DNA of 7,093 nt from Humisphaera sp. (GTDB lineage: Bacteria > Planctomycetota > Phycisphaerae > Tepidisphaerales > Tepidisphaeraceae). Numbering within the stretch: position 1 is the first letter of the stretch; each line of letters begins with the position of its first letter. This document shows, in pieces, positions 4,384-7,093 of this stretch. The stretch is taken from assembly GCA_025351525.1 (NCBI GenBank), contig JANXVV010000213.1, positions 1 to 7,093 of the forward strand. The letters run 5' to 3'. The notes under the pieces were generated by a model. That model ran no database searches, had not been told where the DNA came from, and worked only from the letters and a program-made list of their open reading frames with translations. Both the position numbers and the translations under genes were made by a program.

Positions 4384-4929
4384 TTACTTCCCAAACCCCC
4401 GCCGCCTCTGCCGACTGTATCTCAACAGCGCGTCCTCGATAATCGGGTACGCCATCTTCGCCGGTTCAATCTCATCCACCTCGACGTGCTTGCCTTCCAG
4501 TTGCTTATAGTCCTGAAAGAAACGGCGGAGCATCGTCAGCCGATGCGCGGGCATCTCGCTGGCTTCGCGATAGCTGTTGAATTCCGGGTCTTCCGTGGCG
4601 ACGGCGATGATTTTGTGATCCTTTTTCCCGCCGTCGATCATGGTCATCAGACCGATCGTCCGGGCGTGGATGATCGTGAGAGGGGTCACCGGTTCCTGGC
4701 AAAGCACCAGCACGTCGATCGGGTCATCATCCTCGGCCAGCGTCTGCGGGATGAACCCGTAGTTGGCGGGATAATAGACGGCGGAGTAGAGAATGCGATC
4801 GAGTTTGATCAACCCGCTCTGCTTATCCAGTTCGTACTTGACGCTGGAGCCGAAGGGAATCTCGACGATGGCGTTGTACTCTTGCGGGATGTTTTCGCCG
4901 GGCGTCACATCATGCCAGGGATGAATCAT
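4384..4929 (-). CDS. ppa: Family I soluble inorganic pyrophosphatase
   Basis: 181 residues, typical bacterial length, complete. It hydrolyses pyrophosphate to two phosphates in the cytoplasm with Mg2+, pulling nucleotide, protein and lipid synthesis forward. The start at 4929 (MIHPWHDV) fits the family's N-terminus; the ribosome binding site is weak (GAGA about 7 bases upstream), and the longer frame to 5193 runs through the neighbouring terminator. By alignment to the E. coli enzyme from memory, every active-site residue is present: E23, K31, E33, R45, Y57, D67, D69, D72 (in the signature DDDPIDVLV, 67-75), D99, D104, K106, Y141 and K142. An Arg-rich tail (SRQRRRGFGK, 172-181) extends past the usual end. 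TACAAT (4978-4973) may be its -10, without a good -35. The porin terminator separates it from the gene upstream, so it probably has its own promoter. Confidence 0.97.
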   Translation of the reverse strand: MIHPWHDVTPGENIPQEYNAIVEIPFGSSVKYELDKQSGLIKLDRILYSAVYYPANYGFIPQTLAEDDDPIDVLVLCQEPVTPLTIIHARTIGLMTMIDGGKKDHKIIAVATEDPEFNSYREASEMPAHRLTMLRRFFQDYKQLEGKHVEVDEIEPAKMAYPIIEDALLRYSRQRRRGFGK

Positions 4930-5107
4930 ATCGGTCTCGATGAACGTGGGAACAGAACGAATCGACCGCAGGATTGTAAACCCGCTCGATATAAAGGCCA
5001 GCCGCGCGAAAAGTCTCCAAGCCGTTCGCTGCCCCCGTCCCCTTCCATCGGCCAAATCGTCACTGGCCTTCAAAAGATCGCGATGTTCGCCTGGCTCACC
5101 TCGGCCT

Positions 5108-5141
5108 AAAAAAAGCGTCGCGGCAAAGTGCCGCGACGCTT
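5108..5141 (-). terminator. Intrinsic terminator of the porin gene
   Basis: On the - strand, a 13-pair perfect GC-rich stem (AAGCGTCGCGGCA, 5141-5129, with 5125-5113) has a 3-base loop and runs into seven Ts (5114-5108). It lies about 60 bases after the porin stop codon. A smaller stem (TCAAGCC/GGCTTGA, 5157-5163 with 5170-5176) lies between the two. This is the clearest terminator in the window. Confidence 0.9.
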
Positions 5142-5202
5142 GAAATCTTCTCTCCGTCAAGCCATGAACGGCTTGAGCAGGATGGGTCATCACCCGCTTG
5201 AC

Positions 5203-6498
5203 TTACAAGGCAAAGATTGCATCCACCGCCGCAGTGACCTGCGTCTTGTGGTTGCCGCCGCCGAAGGCATTTTTGTCGGCATAGTCAAAGCGAACTTCCG
5301 GGCGGATCTGGAAATTCTGACCGATCTTGTCCTTGTAGAACGGCTTGTAAGTCACGCCAAGCGTGGCCTCGTAGAAATTGGCGCTGATGCCAAGCCGCGA
5401 ACCCCCGTCGTCGCGGAACCATTCCACTCGACCGTTCAGCGTGGCGGCATCGCAGATCGTGTATCCGGCATACCCGGTCACACCGTACCAGTACGCGGTC
5501 TTGCCGGTCAGCGAGGCATGTTGCTCGGAGCCGAAAAGCCCATCCACCGCAAAAGCCAAAGGAGACTTCTTCGGCGTGTAAGCCACGAGAGCTTCGAAGA
5601 CGTAGCGATAATCGGAAGAGTTATGCGCCCTCTGCGGCCCAACCGAGATATTGCCGGTGAGCTTGAGTTCATCGGTGAAGGTGTAAACGATCGAGGCCAA
5701 CCCATCGATGGACCCGTTGTTGTCGTTCGTCGCCTGCTCCCAACCGCGCGTGAAGCCGGCGGTCACGGTCAGCTTGTCAGTGAACGCATATGTGGCCAGA
5801 ACGCCGGTGTGCGTGAACGGGATGCCGAATCCGAAGTTGTAACTGTGCGAGTAAAGGGCATTGCCGCTACTGCCGGTGACCGTGGCGATGGGGGCGATCG
5901 TCTCGTTGCCGAACAGCGTCACGAACTTACCGACGCGGATGTCAAGACCATTACCGACCGGGATGACGAAATCGAGGTAAGCTTGGGTCAGGTCGAACTG
6001 ATTGATCGGATGCGTGGCCGAACCATAGCCGTTCAAGCCGTTGGCGTGGATCAGGCGGGCATCCGAGCCGTACTGCATGTCCAAGCCGAAACCGATGTCG
6101 AACTTACCGTCTTTGGCATCTTTCGGAACATCCACCGTGCGGACCGCCTGCAAGGCCAACTGATTCAACCGGGCGGCGTTGTGCTCGAAATCAAACACGC
6201 GGCCTTCGTTGATCTCGTTGCGCGGGCCGCGGAAATTGTAGGTGTAAGAACCTTCGACGTAGCCACCGATCTTGACGTTGTTATCCGACAAGAATTTGCC
6301 GACGCCCATTTTGTTCAGGCCGTATTCATTCAGCACGCTGGTTGGACCGGTATCCGGCGTGGCATCCGGGGTAGGGGTCGGCGTGGGGGTTGGCGGCGTG
6401 GGGGGAACCGGGTCCGCCGCATACGCCGTCTTCGCAAACATTCCTGCCACCAAGACCGCGCTGCAAGCCAACGCGATCGCACCTGTACGCTTCAACAT
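5203..6498 (-). CDS. Outer-membrane beta-barrel porin, BBP2 / OmpL-like family
   Basis: 431 residues. The ATG at 6498 is fixed by AAGGAG (6511-6506) 7 bases upstream and by the Sec signal peptide (MLKRTGAIALACSAVLVAGM..., cleavage likely after AYA at 25-27); the frame further upstream to 6606 is unsupported. A Pro/Thr linker (30-53, including PTPTPTPTP) leads to the barrel (about 76-431), built of alternating amphipathic strands such as KIGGYVEGSYTYNF and LDIRVGKFVTLFG. Family-typical features include FEHNAARLNQLALQ (104-117), TQAYLDFVIPVGNGLDIRVG (171-190) and NALYSHSYNFGFGIPFTHTG (213-232). The product should sit in the outer membrane as a diffusion channel; the substrate cannot be told. 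The protein ends IFAL rather than in the terminal aromatic residue common in proteobacterial porins. It is a single-gene unit, given the terminator downstream and the long gap upstream. Confidence 0.9.
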   Translation of the reverse strand: MLKRTGAIALACSAVLVAGMFAKTAYAADPVPPTPPTPTPTPTPDATPDTGPTSVLNEYGLNKMGVGKFLSDNNVKIGGYVEGSYTYNFRGPRNEINEGRVFDFEHNAARLNQLALQAVRTVDVPKDAKDGKFDIGFGLDMQYGSDARLIHANGLNGYGSATHPINQFDLTQAYLDFVIPVGNGLDIRVGKFVTLFGNETIAPIATVTGSSGNALYSHSYNFGFGIPFTHTGVLATYAFTDKLTVTAGFTRGWEQATNDNNGSIDGLASIVYTFTDELKLTGNISVGPQRAHNSSDYRYVFEALVAYTPKKSPLAFAVDGLFGSEQHASLTGKTAYWYGVTGYAGYTICDAATLNGRVEWFRDDGGSRLGISANFYEATLGVTYKPFYKDKIGQNFQIRPEVRFDYADKNAFGGGNHKTQVTAAVDAIFAL

Positions 6499-7002
6499 AA
6501 ACTGACTCCTTCCAAAGCCTGTCTCACGCTGGGATTCAGCGGGGACGTGAAAACAACGAGCCCAACAATCGAAACAACGCTTATCAAACAAGGTGCCACG
6601 GGCCAAAAAGGCACCCCGGAAGCAACTCGATTCAGACTTGGAAGATGAAAACCTTGGGAGGATTCAATCTCCGGTCAGGATCGGGCAACAGGCGAAATCG
6701 GCTCTGAAACCGCACGCGGTCGACGTAAAACGCGGGTTGGTGCGGTCGCGGGCATTACCATCGCCTCAGCTTCCATACCGAAGCGGGATGCCGGTGCACA
6801 TTTCAGATTTTTCACCTGTTCTGCCGGGAGTGGATTGCCGTCACTCGCAACAGTTGCTTAACTGATGGGCAGACATCGGTGAGGAAGGGAGGGAATGTTT
6901 AAACAAAAAGCGGTGTTTGAGAGGAAAAGTGAAGTGATGAGGGGAAAGAACCGACATCAATCGCGCAAAGTCGCTTTTGCCTATCAAGGTTACGCATTTT
7001 AT

Positions 7003-7037
7003 CGGAACCGCCCCACCGCCGGTTCCGGAAATTTTTT
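7003..7037 (+). terminator. Terminator-like hairpin on the + strand with no gene before it
   Basis: CGGAACCG (7003-7010) pairs perfectly with CGGTTCCG (7020-7027) around a 9-base loop, and six Ts follow at 7032-7037 after four bases. It has the form of a short intrinsic terminator, but no + strand gene is visible to its left, and the T-run overlaps the start of repeat family C. Confidence 0.3.
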
Positions 7038-7093
7038 AGCGGCTGTGCCGAAGGCACGCGTTCTTCGGGTCAAAAATAAACGCGTGCCTTCGG
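7035..7093. repeat. Palindromic repeat family C, copy 2 (reaches window edge)
   Basis: CCGAAGGCACGCGTT (7048-7062) is the exact complement of 7079-7093. It shares with copy 1 (3278-3337) the leading TTTAGCGG, the TGCCG before the arm, the GGCAC core and the TTC/GGGT loop bases. The arms have changed in a paired way (CACACG/CGTGTG in copy 1, CACGCG/CGCGTG here). The repeat may continue past the window edge. Confidence 0.8.

Larger units (their letters stand above)
6499..7093. other. Gene-free region upstream of the porin
   Basis: No coding region is supported in these 595 bases. The frames present lack a ribosome binding site and protein-like composition, including one of 90 codons that opens with GTG at 6593. 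The region should contain the porin promoter, but I find no convincing -35/-10 pair on the - strand. A partial sigma-54-like element lies at 6598-6582. The right end holds a terminator-like stem (7003-7037) and a repeat copy (7035-7093). Confidence 0.6.

Noticed and set aside
4213..5109. Open frame of 298 codons on the + strand opposite the pyrophosphatase gene
   Set aside because: The opposite strand encodes a complete pyrophosphatase with all catalytic residues; this frame starts inside a repeat and lacks protein-like features.
6582..6598. Sigma-54-like element (TGGCAC...TTGA) before the porin on the - strand
   Set aside because: The invariant GC at -12 is GA here, so it is mentioned only as a possible third member of the pattern and not annotated as a promoter.
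5128..6648. Open frame of 506 codons on the + strand opposite the porin
   Set aside because: It is antisense to a gene with a clear ribosome binding site, signal peptide and barrel pattern. The + strand product has no domain, no ribosome binding site, and is Arg/Val/Gly-rich as expected for a mirror frame of a GC-rich gene. It also runs through the porin terminator.
6593..6865. 90-codon + strand frame upstream of the porin, with a terminator-like stem to its right
   Set aside because: It opens with GTG, has no purine-rich site before it and no recognisable motif; composition is what non-coding GC-rich DNA gives.

Overview
The window (7,093 bases) looks like a bacterial chromosome segment from a moderately GC-rich Gram-negative-type organism. 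The best guess is Planctomycetota or a related PVC lineage. Three things support this: an exported beta-barrel porin of the BBP2/OmpL-like type, several exported proteins with Sec signal peptides, and many short palindromic repeats between genes of a kind I associate with planctomycete and verrucomicrobial genomes. The phylum call is inference; no marker gene is present.

Left part (1-3246, genes on the + strand). After an AT-rich edge with repeat palindromes there is a small exported glycine-rich protein with one LTxxQ/Spy-like helical segment (271-747). Four genes that look like a general-stress or envelope-protection set follow. They are a 53-residue LEA-like protein with strict 11-residue periodicity (1134-1295), a PA2169-type DUF2383 four-helix protein (1472-1909), a glycine-zipper protein whose C-terminus also has 11-residue periodicity (1935-2459), and a YciE/YciF-type DUF892 ferritin-like protein (2749-3246). 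The DUF2383 and glycine-zipper genes are 25 bases apart and probably co-transcribed, ending at a strong hairpin (2505-2540). The DUF892 gene has its own leader, with a sigma-54-like element, a near-perfect operator-like palindrome and a small terminator-like hairpin ahead of the ribosome binding site. The LEA-like gene has a weaker sigma-54-like element at exactly the same distance from its start.

Right part (3358-6498, genes on the - strand). Read in their own direction these are the BBP2-like porin (6498-5203) with a clear intrinsic terminator, a complete family I inorganic pyrophosphatase (4929-4384), and an exported helical protein of unknown function (4086-3358). The last of these converges on the DUF892 gene. 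The 595 bases right of the porin start hold no gene I can support.

Repeats are the other notable content. At least five palindromic repeat types occur in the intergenic gaps and none lies inside a gene. Three of the five are present in two copies within 7 kb. I see no CRISPR array, tRNA, rRNA, transposase, phage gene or defence system. Most of the window is ordinary; the repeats, the 11-residue proteins and the leader of the DUF892 gene are the parts that repay a second look.
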